Below, in pieces: positions 34,854 through 43,077 of a stretch of DNA of 64,000 bases (position 1 is its first letter; each line of letters opens with the position of its first letter). Source of the stretch: Notoacmeibacter ruber (GTDB taxonomy: Bacteria; Pseudomonadota; Alphaproteobacteria; Rhizobiales; Rhizobiaceae); contig NZ_RCWN01000001.1 in the NCBI RefSeq assembly GCF_003668555.1, positions 2,517,501-2,581,500 on the forward strand. Reading direction: 5' to 3'. A program made the translations under genes and the position numbers. The notes beneath the pieces are model-generated. The model was given only the letters and a program-made list of their open reading frames with translations. It was not told the origin of the DNA and searched no databases.

Positions 34854-37447
34854 ATCGAGCCTGATGCGGCAGGCCGGGTCTCCTGGCCTGCCGTAACCTC
34901 CAGAATCGAAACAGTCTCGTGGGCAAGGTCGTCGACATCGTCCAGCAGTTCGAGGATCGACTCAGTATCACCGTCATGGGCGAGATCCTGGAGATGGCGA
35001 AAGACTTCCGACAACGCGACCGCGCCCATCATACCGGATGAGCCTGCGAGGCTGTGAGCGAGCTTCAGGGCCTCCTCGTTCTCTCCGCTACGGCAGAACC
35101 TCTCGAAGTCATGACGCATCGTTGTGAGGTCACCGATGAATTTTTGCAGCGATCGCTGGAACTTCTCTTCTTTCATCAGCGATCGCAGCTCTTCCACCAC
35201 CGAATGATCGACAATGCCTTCGGACGCCTCGTCGATCGTTTGGCCGGGCGATGTCTCACCCTCCAAGGCCGTGGAAAGAATGCGCCTCAGATTCTTTCGC
35301 CGGAGAGGCTTGATGAGCCAGTCGGTGACGCCGGCTCCCTCCATTGCGTCCTGCGTCTCGGTCATCGCATGAGCCGTCAGACAGACAATCGGTACATCGC
35401 GGGAGGGGCCGGAGCCATGCCGGATGGCTCGTGAAGCCTCGATGCCGTCGAGCCGCGGCATGCTGATATCCATCAAGATGAGATCGAAGCGCTCTTCGGC
35501 GGCCTTTTCGACGCCATCCTGGCCATCCACGGCCTCTTCGACGGTACAGTTTTCCTCTTCCAGCATCGCACGCGCCACGAAGCGGTTCGTCTCATTATCT
35601 TCCACGAGGAGGATATGAAGGGACGCCCCTGCCGGCAACGCGCCCTCGCGCTCGCTTGAGACGTCATCGTCCTGAAGAGCTGCGGCAAAGCCCTCTGCCT
35701 GAGGCACGCTGACAGTAAAACTGCTGCCGACATGCTCTTCGCTGCGAACCGTGATCTTGCCGCCCATCGCGGCGGCGATCCTTCTGCAGATGGCAAGTCC
35801 CAACCCATAGCCTTCAGCTGTCCGCTTGAATGAGGGGTCCAGCGTGACGAAATCGTCGAAGATCCGGTGAAGGTCCTTCTGCGCGATCCCGATCCCAGTA
35901 TCCTTGACTTCGATAACAAGGCGGGGGCGCCCATCGGGGTCGGGCTGCTCCGACACCGTCACGCATATCTCGCCTTTCTCGGTGAACTTGTTCGCATTTC
36001 CGACGAGATTGAGCAGGATCTGGCGTAGCCGGTTGCGATCGAGGCAGACAACGGTGTCATCGATCGACACATCGGTGAAGATCCGATTGCCCTTGGGGGC
36101 AGCGGCAAGCTGCATGCTGTTCTGCACCTCATCGACCAGTTCGGCTATGTCGAACGCCCTCGGCCGCAGGTCGATGGCGCCTGCCTCGATACGGGTCAGG
36201 TCGAGCACATCGTCAATGTGGTGCTGCAGGATTTCACCCGACGTGATCGCGGTCTTCACGAACTTGCCCTGCCGCTCGTCGAGTTGGCTATGGCGTAGCA
36301 GATCCAGTGTGGCCAGAACGGCGTTGAGAGGCGTGCGCATCTCATGGCTCATCACGGCGAGGAATTGCGACTTGGCCTTGTCGGCTTCCAGCGCCCGGTC
36401 CCGGGCATTCGTCAGTTCGGCCTCGATTTTCTTTCGGCCGGAAATATCGCGCACATATGAAATGAAGAGAGGCTGACCGCCCTGCCCCGCCGCAACGCCG
36501 ATGGACAATTCGACCGGAAAGATCGAACCGTCCGAATGCAGCGCCTCCAGTTCGATGCGGTCTCCGCCGACGAGTTTGGACTGGCCCGTCCGCAGGTAGC
36601 GGCGCATACCCTCACGATGCGCTTGTCGCAGCGCGACGGGAACGATCAGCTCCGCCATCTCCGATCCGATCGCGCGAGCCTTGGAATAGCCGAAGGTCTT
36701 TTCGGCGGCCGTGTTGAAGTCGAGAATCTTGCCTTCGCCATTGGCAACGATAATGGCGTCCAGCGATACATCGACCGTATTGGCATAGCGTGAGCGACTT
36801 TCACGGATCTGTTCCGACCGCCGCTCGGCGACTTTTCGCTGCCAGAACAGAACGGCAAGTGCGAGAATAAGCGCGATGATGAGGACGAGTCCGACCCCCG
36901 CCGTCTGAAAGACAAGGAGGCTGAAATTCCGACGGCGCTCGTCGGAAAGGGACGCAAATTCGCGCACGCCATTCAGCGACAGATTGCGGACGGCAGGCTG
37001 CAATGATTCAAAGCGGGTCTCGAGCTGCGGCAGCGCTGCTGAAAGCGCCGCATCATCGCCGTCAATCAGACCGACGCTCTCATTGAGGGCATCCCGTGCG
37101 GACGAAAGACCGCCCTGGAATTCATCCAGGGCGGTCAAGCCGTCGAAAGCACGGCTTCCTTCGATCGTTGCGATGCGGCTGTAGAAGATATCGAACCGCG
37201 TTCGGACCTCATCGAGAAGCTGCGGCTCCGGTTCTGCCGCCAATTCCGCCGCTCGTAGGGCATTGAGAAATTTCAGAAGCTCGATCTCGATCTGTGCGAG
37301 CGTCCACTGCACATTGTCCTGAGGAGCCGAACGCAGGATCGACACCTCCCGGTACATCTGAACCCCCAGCGTCGTGAACAACGCGCCGAGAAGAAGGATG
37401 ACCAGCGGAATGAAATGAAAGGGACGCCAGCGTTCGAGCCCGATCAT
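34850..37447 (-). CDS. Membrane-bound hybrid sensor histidine kinase (PAS-HisKA-HATPase-REC-HPt)
   Basis: Sensor of 865 residues. TM1 (about 11-31) and TM2 (about 183-205) flank a helical periplasmic domain. Then come a PAS domain (about 230-350: DAIIVANGEGKILDFNTAAE), HisKA with His368 in MSHEMRTPLNAV, HATPase with the N box LLNLVGNANKFTEKG and GYGLGLAI. The REC domain has ILLVEDNETNR and LILMDISMPRLDG, and the C-terminal HPt contains LAHSLAGSSGMMGA. A complete ArcB/BarA-like phosphorelay is thus in one chain. It is preceded by a small secreted protein gene 14 bases upstream, a likely ligand partner. The separate HPt (16877) and the LuxR-type regulator (25206) are plausible downstream partners. 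Confidence 0.93.
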   Translation of the reverse strand: MIGLERWRPFHFIPLVILLLGALFTTLGVQMYREVSILRSAPQDNVQWTLAQIEIELLKFLNALRAAELAAEPEPQLLDEVRTRFDIFYSRIATIEGSRAFDGLTALDEFQGGLSSARDALNESVGLIDGDDAALSAALPQLETRFESLQPAVRNLSLNGVREFASLSDERRRNFSLLVFQTAGVGLVLIIALILALAVLFWQRKVAERRSEQIRESRSRYANTVDVSLDAIIVANGEGKILDFNTAAEKTFGYSKARAIGSEMAELIVPVALRQAHREGMRRYLRTGQSKLVGGDRIELEALHSDGSIFPVELSIGVAAGQGGQPLFISYVRDISGRKKIEAELTNARDRALEADKAKSQFLAVMSHEMRTPLNAVLATLDLLRHSQLDERQGKFVKTAITSGEILQHHIDDVLDLTRIEAGAIDLRPRAFDIAELVDEVQNSMQLAAAPKGNRIFTDVSIDDTVVCLDRNRLRQILLNLVGNANKFTEKGEICVTVSEQPDPDGRPRLVIEVKDTGIGIAQKDLHRIFDDFVTLDPSFKRTAEGYGLGLAICRRIAAAMGGKITVRSEEHVGSSFTVSVPQAEGFAAALQDDDVSSEREGALPAGASLHILLVEDNETNRFVARAMLEEENCTVEEAVDGQDGVEKAAEERFDLILMDISMPRLDGIEASRAIRHGSGPSRDVPIVCLTAHAMTETQDAMEGAGVTDWLIKPLRRKNLRRILSTALEGETSPGQTIDEASEGIVDHSVVEELRSLMKEEKFQRSLQKFIGDLTTMRHDFERFCRSGENEEALKLAHSLAGSSGMMGAVALSEVFRHLQDLAHDGDTESILELLDDVDDLAHETVSILEVTAGQETRPAASGSI
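34867..34893. terminator. Hairpin just past the OPX stop, inside the kinase 3' end
   Basis: CGGCAGGCC and GGCCTGCCG form a perfect 9-bp stem with a 9-base loop, starting 14 bases after the OPX stop. It lies within the last codons of the convergent kinase. No T-run is present, so it is only a possible terminator or RNA-stabilising stem for the OPX transcript. Confidence 0.4.
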
Positions 37448-37461
37448 GAAAGCATGAGACC

Positions 37462-37977
37462 TTATTCCACCTCTAACCTGTTCAACTGCCAGACAGAACG
37501 CGAGTAGACCTGCTCCGTTCGATAATCAGCGTTCGAATCGTAAGGATACACGATCCAGAGCGGCCCCTTGTCCCGAACGGACATCGGCTTTCCATCCAGC
37601 TCGTAAGCGATGATCGGTCCGCCCTCGACTGCATCGCTGACGGGCAATTCGACGGCATAATCATTCAGCGCGATCGCGTTGATCGTATCGCCCTTCGCAT
37701 CCAGAGCCTCGAACAGGTCGTCGATGGCGACACCCGTGAAACGGCTTTTTCCGGTCGTCCAGATCGTGGTCGTCTCGAATGTGGTCGCCGGCAGTTCTTT
37801 CAGCATCTGCATATCGAACGCTGCCAATTCCCCCTCATTCGTGTTGCCAATGCTGCCGGTGACGGTCAGCACCGGTTCGTTCTGGGGCTGACCCAGATCA
37901 CCGGCATAAGCCATCGGTGCAAAAAACAAGAATGCGAGCGTACCGGCGATACGCAGTGAGATCGTGGGTCGGTTCAT
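37462..37977 (-). CDS. Secreted molybdopterin-binding-fold (SUOX-like) small protein without a cysteine ligand
   Basis: Exported protein of 171 residues. The signal peptide (about 1-26: LRIAGTLAFLFFAPMAYA) is followed by a compact domain resembling the oxidoreductase molybdopterin-binding fold (TVTGSIGNTNEG, FDMQMLKELPATTFETTT, FTGVAIDDLFEAL, then GPLWIVYPYD). No cysteine occurs anywhere, so the molybdenum-ligating residue of true sulfite-oxidase-type enzymes is missing and an enzymatic role is unlikely. ATG 37977 lies behind GAAGGAAAG; the frame to 38088 is rejected. It sits 14 bases upstream of the hybrid kinase in the same direction, so a ligand-binding or sensor-accessory role is the best inference. 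Confidence 0.75.
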   Translation of the reverse strand: MNRPTISLRIAGTLAFLFFAPMAYAGDLGQPQNEPVLTVTGSIGNTNEGELAAFDMQMLKELPATTFETTTIWTTGKSRFTGVAIDDLFEALDAKGDTINAIALNDYAVELPVSDAVEGGPIIAYELDGKPMSVRDKGPLWIVYPYDSNADYRTEQVYSRSVWQLNRLEVE

Positions 37978-38063
37978 CGGCTTTCCTTCATCTCTGAATC
38001 CCGCGTGAGACTGAAAGATACAATGACCGGGGAGCGATGGCGGAGCGCGCTCGTATCGTTCCT

Positions 38064-38079
38064 CTATACCAAAGGATAG
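38064..38079. promoter_or_regulatory. Exopolysaccharide-region palindrome, copy 4
   Basis: CTATACCAAAGGATAG in the divergent region between the kinase operon (87 bases to the start at 37977) and the GalE-like gene (117 bases to the start at 38196). Confidence 0.65.
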
Positions 38080-38195
38080 GTCAGGCATCTTGAAGGACGC
38101 TTAAAATGCTCTGTTGCTTCGCCCCGATCATGGTCGCCGCCTCTAAAAATGAGGTCAATCCCGATGGACGGGACTTCAAGTTGATGGAGGGTTTG

Positions 38196-39149
38196 ATGAA
38201 GAGAATTCTTGTAACGGGTGGAGCTGGTTATCTCGGATCGCATATCTGTTATTTGCTCGCCAGGAAGGGCTATCTTCCCGTTGTCTACGATAATCTCAGC
38301 ACCGGCTACGCTGCCAATGTCCAGTGGGGGCCTCTTCAGATTGGCGACATTCGCGACGAGAAGCGATTGAAAGAGATCGTGTCGCGCCATCAGCCGGCAG
38401 CCGTCATCCAGGTGGCCGGTCAACCGGATGGTTCCGCCGACATTGGCGAGGCCGACGCGTTCGACCATCGCTATGGCGATGTCATCAGCCTGCTGTCCAC
38501 CCTCATCGATCTCGACGTCACCAAACTTGTCCTGGCGGGCTGGCCGACCGAGATGGACCGGTTGGTCGATGAGCAGCTTGCCGGATCGGTCGGCGCCATG
38601 TTCGTTCGCCATCTGCTCTCCGAACTCGACCGCATTTCCGGTTTCCGCTCGGTGCTGCTGCGCCATCTGGATGCAGCCGGCTGCAAGCGCGATCATGACT
38701 TCGAACGGGGCCGGCACAGCCGCTCCAATGTCATCGGGCGGCTCGCCGACGCGATCTGCGGGAAACGGCCCTGCTTCAGGATTTATGGTGACGACCTGCC
38801 GACCACCGACGGCACTTTCGTCGGTGACTACCTGCATGTGATGGACGCGGCAGACGCCTATGTCCGCGCTGTCGATTACCTTCTCGATGGCGGCGCTTCG
38901 GCGACACTCGATCTCGGCACAGGCGAAGGCATCAGCACCAGCGAACTGATCGCAGCCGCCCAGCGAATGACCGGTTCCCATTTCGAGGTCGTACCAATGG
39001 CCTCGACCAAGGCCGATCCGAGCGAGATCATCATCGACCCGGCGGCGGCGCGCTCGACACTGGGCTGGGCTCCGCAAAGAACACGCCGCGACATGCTGGC
39101 CTCCGCATTCCTCTGGTCGATCCGTAGCAGGGGAGCAATCGCAGCCTGA
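38196..39149 (+). CDS. GalE/ExoB-like NAD(P)-binding protein with degenerate active site
   Basis: 317-residue homologue of UDP-glucose 4-epimerase (extended SDR). The Rossmann motif TGGAGYLGSH (residues 7-16) is intact, and the C-terminal substrate region (IYGDDLPTTDGTFVGDYLHV, then LDLGTGEGISTSELI) is clearly GalE-like. The catalytic centre is not conserved: where epimerases have SSxxxYG the sequence reads LAGWPTEM, and the YxxxK motif is replaced around VGAMFVRHLLSE, with neither Tyr nor Lys in place. Epimerase activity is therefore doubtful. ATG 38196 is preceded by GGAGGG; two upstream in-frame ATGs are less likely. It may be a regulatory or scaffold protein of polysaccharide synthesis, or a dead paralogue. 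Confidence 0.8.
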   Translation: MKRILVTGGAGYLGSHICYLLARKGYLPVVYDNLSTGYAANVQWGPLQIGDIRDEKRLKEIVSRHQPAAVIQVAGQPDGSADIGEADAFDHRYGDVISLLSTLIDLDVTKLVLAGWPTEMDRLVDEQLAGSVGAMFVRHLLSELDRISGFRSVLLRHLDAAGCKRDHDFERGRHSRSNVIGRLADAICGKRPCFRIYGDDLPTTDGTFVGDYLHVMDAADAYVRAVDYLLDGGASATLDLGTGEGISTSELIAAAQRMTGSHFEVVPMASTKADPSEIIIDPAAARSTLGWAPQRTRRDMLASAFLWSIRSRGAIAA

Positions 39150-39233
39150 CGTGACTTTCCGGCGCGGTGCCACGGGGCGGCATCGCCCGGCAGACGGCAG
39201 GAGCATATGAGAGAAAGGAGGACGATCGGTGAT

Positions 39234-39262
39234 CGGGGATGGGCCTTGCCCGTCCCCGCATC
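39234..39262 (+). terminator. Terminator after the GalE-like gene
   Basis: CGGGGATGGGC-CTT-GCCCGTCCCCG is an 11-bp stem with one G-T wobble pair, followed by CATCTTTT. It lies 85 bases after the GalE-like stop, in the gap before the convergent GntR gene. Confidence 0.8.
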
Positions 39263-39309
39263 TTTTGTGAGCCACGGCAACTCGAAATGCCCGAACGACC
39301 CTCGTGCGA

Positions 39310-40032
39310 TCAGCTCAGTTTGAGATCGAAGAGGCCACCACCGAAGAGCCGGTCCCGCGAATGCTCAAGATGTTTGCGCATCGTGCTGCGCGCGGCGTCG
39401 GAATCGTGCAACCGAATGGCATTATAAATATCGGTGTGCTCCGCCAGAACATCTTCGAGACCCTTGCGGCCGTCATTCATCAGCGACTCGCCATGCAGCT
39501 TCATGCCGACATTGATATGATAGCGTAGCGCGCCGAATGCCGTCTCGAAATAATGATTATTCGAGGCGCGCGCGATACTGCCATGAAACATGAAGTCGGC
39601 GTCTTCGCGGTGTTGCAGCGAACCGGTCGCCGCACGCAAAAGGTCGAGCGCCTGCTCTATCTCGCCCAGCAATTCGGCGTTGTGACGTTCGGCAGCAAGA
39701 GCGGCAGCCTCGGTCTCCAGATTGATGCGGAATTCGTAACAGCGCTGGACATCGGCGAGGGTCTCGACCTTGGCGAAGCCGATCGGCACGCTCTTCTGGA
39801 TTTCCTGCACAAAGGTGCCGGCACCCTGCCGCGAGCTGACAACGCCTTCCTCCCGAAGACGCTCCAGCGCGTCCCTCAGCACCGGACGAGAGACGCCGAG
39901 TTCTTCCGCCAGTTTCATTTCAGGCGGCAGCTTCTCATTGGCAGGATAGTCGCCATTGATGATGCGCGAATGCAGCGAGTGGTAAACCTTCTCGGCCAAC
40001 GGCATGCGGGGTCTGGTCTTGCCTGTCGCCAT
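39310..40032 (-). CDS. GntR/FadR-family transcriptional regulator
   Basis: Regulator of 240 residues. The N-terminal winged helix-turn-helix (about 10-75) contains LAEELGVSRPVLRDALERLR and SRQGAGTFV. The all-helical FCD ligand domain follows (about 95-225) with DADFMFHGSIARASNNHYF and EHTDIYNAI, whose Asp/His residues bind metal in this family. ATG 40032 is preferred over 40071 because AGGA is correctly spaced and the longer form overlaps the kinase gene. It is the last gene of a leftward unit with the acid-sugar kinase and Fe-dehydrogenase, so it most likely represses the whole cluster, with a sugar-acid metabolite as inducer (inference). Confidence 0.9.
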   Translation of the reverse strand: MATGKTRPRMPLAEKVYHSLHSRIINGDYPANEKLPPEMKLAEELGVSRPVLRDALERLREEGVVSSRQGAGTFVQEIQKSVPIGFAKVETLADVQRCYEFRINLETEAAALAAERHNAELLGEIEQALDLLRAATGSLQHREDADFMFHGSIARASNNHYFETAFGALRYHINVGMKLHGESLMNDGRKGLEDVLAEHTDIYNAIRLHDSDAARSTMRKHLEHSRDRLFGGGLFDLKLS

Positions 40033-40063
40033 TGAAATTCCTGCTTCGGGTAAGGTCTTCGAA

Positions 40064-41089
40064 CTAGCCAAACTTCAGCAATTTGACAAGTTTTACAAGG
40101 GTGTCCGGCATTCCGAACCCACCCGACTTGGTGATAAGTGTCAGGTTCGGCATGCCGACACATCTGGCGATGGGAACGCCCGGCAGAATCTGCCCCCGAA
40201 CGTCCAGTTGCCCGATTTCCAATCGCGCGAGCAAAGAGGCCGCGCTCTCCCCGCCACACGCAAAAAGCGTGGTCGGCTGCAACTGATCGAAGGCCGCGGC
40301 CAGCGTCGCCGCGAAGGCTGCGGAGGCGTTTTCGGAAGACACTTCTTCCTGGCCAGGTGTCATGCGAACCAGCAGCAGGGGCTCTGATGGAAATTGCGAG
40401 CATACGCCATTCGGTGCCGCGACCACCGGCACATCCTCCAGCGCGTCAACCTGAGCTGCCGTAACGGGATCGCGAGAGCCGATAGCGAGAAGAGCAGGAA
40501 GCGCGGGCTGATAGGCCGGGACGAGAGGAGCCTTGGGCCAGAGCCGATTGGCCAAGGCTTGCGCAAGACCAGCGGCGCCGACATAGACGGCATCGGACGG
40601 TGCCTTTCTTATTTGCCGGTCGAGATCCTGCTGCGTCCTGGTCGGCGCGATCGTCGCCGCACGACCGATGCGCTCGGCAATGGCGATCGGAATATCGACG
40701 CCTGCGCCACAGACCGCGCCCTCCAGACAATACCGGCCAAGTTCCGGAATGGCCGGATTGACGACGAGACGAGCGGAGGACGGCAAAAGGGCGTCGAGTT
40801 CGGCCGCGATATGACCCTTCATCCGGCTATCGATTTTCCTGAAGAGAACCCCTTCGTGTCCGGCGAGATCGCGAGCCACCCCGCCGACAACCTTGCGGGC
40901 TTCGTCCTGCGACAATTCCCGTGTGCCCGTCGCCACCGCAACAACATCGGCGGTAGACGCCAGCGCTTCGGGCAAATTGCCTGGGCGGCAGGCGACGCGA
41001 ACATAGGCGCCGCGCTCGGCGAAGGTCGCCGCGCTGTCCAGAGCGCCAGTCAGATCGTCAGCAACAATGAAGACTCTGTCGCGCCGCAT
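40064..41089 (-). CDS. Four-carbon acid sugar kinase (DUF1537 family)
   Basis: ATP-dependent kinase of 341 residues, related to D-threonate kinase DtnK and D-erythronate kinase DenK. The N-terminal substrate domain begins FIVADDLTGALDSAATFAER, and the Asp-Asp of ADDLTG is the family signature. FRKIDSRMKGH is the substrate-binding motif. The C-terminal nucleotide domain contains LFACGGESAASLL and ends ITKSGGFG. It is somewhat shorter than typical members (about 400-430 residues) but all motifs are present. With the PdxA2 homologue in the same cluster it predicts phosphorylation of a C4 sugar acid followed by oxidation and decarboxylation to dihydroxyacetone phosphate. Substrate stereochemistry is unknown. 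Confidence 0.9.
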   Translation of the reverse strand: MRRDRVFIVADDLTGALDSAATFAERGAYVRVACRPGNLPEALASTADVVAVATGTRELSQDEARKVVGGVARDLAGHEGVLFRKIDSRMKGHIAAELDALLPSSARLVVNPAIPELGRYCLEGAVCGAGVDIPIAIAERIGRAATIAPTRTQQDLDRQIRKAPSDAVYVGAAGLAQALANRLWPKAPLVPAYQPALPALLAIGSRDPVTAAQVDALEDVPVVAAPNGVCSQFPSEPLLLVRMTPGQEEVSSENASAAFAATLAAAFDQLQPTTLFACGGESAASLLARLEIGQLDVRGQILPGVPIARCVGMPNLTLITKSGGFGMPDTLVKLVKLLKFG

Positions 41090-41125
41090 TCCGCTTCACC
41101 TTCAGACGGTTCGAACGTCTGCCGC

Positions 41126-42244
41126 TCAATAAGCGCGACGGTAGAGCGCCTCGATATCGTCGACCGAAAGATCACGGGGGTTCCAGTCGAGCAAACGCCG
41201 AATACCGTGCGCTTCCTCTGCCATGGCCCGCAGACTGTCTTCCGTGATGCCATGGGCGCGAAGCTGCATATCGAGGCTGAGGCCTTCACAAAAGGCAGTG
41301 GCGCCGCCGAGTATCTTCGCTTCGTCGCCGGTTTCGAAGCCGAGCGCCTGTGCGACAAGGGCGGTCTTTTCGGCACACACCTCCGCATTTGCGGCCAGCA
41401 CGTGCGGGAAGATGAGCGCGTTAGCGATCCCATGCGGTAGTTTGTAACGCGTGCCGAGCGGATAGCTCAGAGCGTGGCCCGCCGTTGTATTGACCGGACC
41501 AAGGCAGATCCCGCCATAGAAAGCCGCGAGCGACAGTCCCGCCCGCGCTTCGGCATCCGTTCCGTCTTCAACGGCGCGACGCAGATAGCGGCCGACCAGT
41601 TCGATACCGGTCAGGGCATAATGGTCGATCAGCGGATGCGATCGCTTGGACGTGAAGGCTTCCACGCAATGGGCCATCGCGTCGACCCCCGTGGCCGCGG
41701 TGACATGGGGTGGAACCGTCATCGTGAGATCGGGGTCGATGATCGCCATGTCGGCCAGCATGTAAGGGCTTTCCGTCGCAACCTTGCTATTGGTTTCCGG
41801 ATCCGTGACGAGGGCACGCGTACCAACCTCCGAACCGGTCCCCGCCGTTGTCGGTATCTGAACCAGCCCGACCTTGCGGGCCGGCGCCCTGTTGGGCCCG
41901 CTAATGTCGGAAAGCTGAACGGATTGGCCGACCATCACGGCCACCAGTTTGGCCAGATCCATCGCCGAGCCGCCGCCGAAGCCGATGACGAGATCCGCAC
42001 CCTTTGCCGCTGTGACGGCCTCCTGAAGATTGTCGCTGCCCGGCTCGGGAACAACGCCCCCGAAACAGTTGACCTCGCCAAGTCCGAGCGCGGAGAGCCG
42101 CGCCGCATTGACCGGGTCGGCCACAATGAAGGGCGCTTTGAAGCCCGATGCCCCGACCCAGTCCGACAGCTTTGCGAGCGTGCCGCTACCAAAATGGACC
42201 AGAGCAGGACGGCGCAATTCGATAGGTGTCGTCAGATCGTTCAT
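41126..42244 (-). CDS. Iron-containing alcohol dehydrogenase
   Basis: Group III Fe-dependent NAD(P)-linked dehydrogenase of 372 residues. The nucleotide-binding segment is DLVIGFGGGSAMDLAKLVAV. The signature PTTAGTGSEVG follows, and the metal-site residues appear in ATGVDAMAHCVEAFTS and in AGHALSYPLGTRYKLPHGIA. ATG 42244 lies behind AAGGGA; the longer frame to 42292 is not needed. It is the first gene of the leftward unit, 36 bases before the acid-sugar kinase. In this context it may reduce or oxidise a small aldehyde such as tartronate semialdehyde or glycolaldehyde, or an acid-sugar intermediate. The exact reaction is not established. Confidence 0.9.
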   Translation of the reverse strand: MNDLTTPIELRRPALVHFGSGTLAKLSDWVGASGFKAPFIVADPVNAARLSALGLGEVNCFGGVVPEPGSDNLQEAVTAAKGADLVIGFGGGSAMDLAKLVAVMVGQSVQLSDISGPNRAPARKVGLVQIPTTAGTGSEVGTRALVTDPETNSKVATESPYMLADMAIIDPDLTMTVPPHVTAATGVDAMAHCVEAFTSKRSHPLIDHYALTGIELVGRYLRRAVEDGTDAEARAGLSLAAFYGGICLGPVNTTAGHALSYPLGTRYKLPHGIANALIFPHVLAANAEVCAEKTALVAQALGFETGDEAKILGGATAFCEGLSLDMQLRAHGITEDSLRAMAEEAHGIRRLLDWNPRDLSVDDIEALYRRAY

Positions 42245-42584
42245 CAGGTGTCCCTTGTCGTTCTTATCGACGCCGAGAGGGATGCGGAGCATCGAACCAA
42301 GGCGCGCCTAAGCCCGTCACTTGCAACAGAAATTACAACTTGTCAAATAACTCAATGCTGTTAATTCGACATCGAATTGATCGGAGACAAATCCGGAATC
42401 ATATAATTTTATGTATTTATATCAGTATCTTGTTTATCGAAACTGAATTGCTGACACTCGGACCCGTCGCATCGTCTCCGGGTCATTTATCTGGTTACAT
42501 AGCGCAGGATTTTTGTCATTGTTGACATATTGTATTCCGACTGACATGTTGCTGCAACTTCGGCGGGAGCGGGAGACGTTGTGA
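42245..42584. promoter_or_regulatory. AT-rich divergent promoter region of the acid-sugar cluster
   Basis: About 340 bases between the dehydrogenase and tctB, clearly richer in A and T (42330-42440) than its surroundings. A TTGACA -35-like element occurs on the minus strand at 42346-42341 and on the plus strand at 42522-42527. The minus-strand element overlaps ACAACTTGT (42335-42345 region), an ACAA-C-TTGT palindrome that could be the GntR operator. No gene is visible. The -10 elements are not convincing. Confidence 0.55.
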
Positions 42585-43040
42585 ATGAGACTAAGGCAGG
42601 CAAAAGCAGATCTCTGGATCGGCTGCGGACTTCTTGTCCTGTGCGGCTTCGCCGGCTGGCGCACAACCTTCATCAAACCGGGTTTCAACCCCGGCGTGAC
42701 CGGACCGGATTTTCTGCCATGGCTGGTCATCGGACTGATTGGCTTGCTGTCGTTCGCGCTTATTGTGCGGGCACTTCGGGCAGGAGGCGACGCGACGGAC
42801 GAGACGGTCATGCCCGGCAAGCGAACGTTGCTGGCCATGGGCGCATTTGCGCTGCTGATGGTGGGTTACGCGGCGGCCTTCATGCCGATCGGCTACTTGC
42901 CTTCCACATTGGCGACGTTCGTTATCGGCCTTCTTCTGCTCGGTGAGCGCAACTGGCTTCTCGTGGTGCTGTTTCCCGTCGGTATGACCTTCGCCATCTA
43001 TTACAGCTTTACAAAACTGCTCTCCGTCTGGCTGCCCTAA
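42585..43040 (+). CDS. Tripartite tricarboxylate-type transporter small membrane subunit TctB
   Basis: Small permease subunit of 151 residues with four hydrophobic helices (about 10-25, 43-62, 82-100, 105-145). The loop GFNPGVTGPDFLPWLVIG is the family signature region. It works with the large permease TctA and the periplasmic receptor TctC. Gene order here is B-C-A, whereas C-B-A is more common. ATG 42585 starts MRLRQ; the upstream sequence is purine-rich. The substrate is probably the sugar acid degraded by the same cluster. Confidence 0.85.
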   Translation: MRLRQAKADLWIGCGLLVLCGFAGWRTTFIKPGFNPGVTGPDFLPWLVIGLIGLLSFALIVRALRAGGDATDETVMPGKRTLLAMGAFALLMVGYAAAFMPIGYLPSTLATFVIGLLLLGERNWLLVVLFPVGMTFAIYYSFTKLLSVWLP

Positions 43041-43077
43041 GCAACCAGACACCAATCGAAAATCCAGGGAGGAACTT

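Noticed and set aside
38064..39275. 403-codon minus-strand frame opposite the GalE-like gene
   Set aside because: Low-complexity translation without domains; the plus strand has a Rossmann motif and a good ribosome-binding site.
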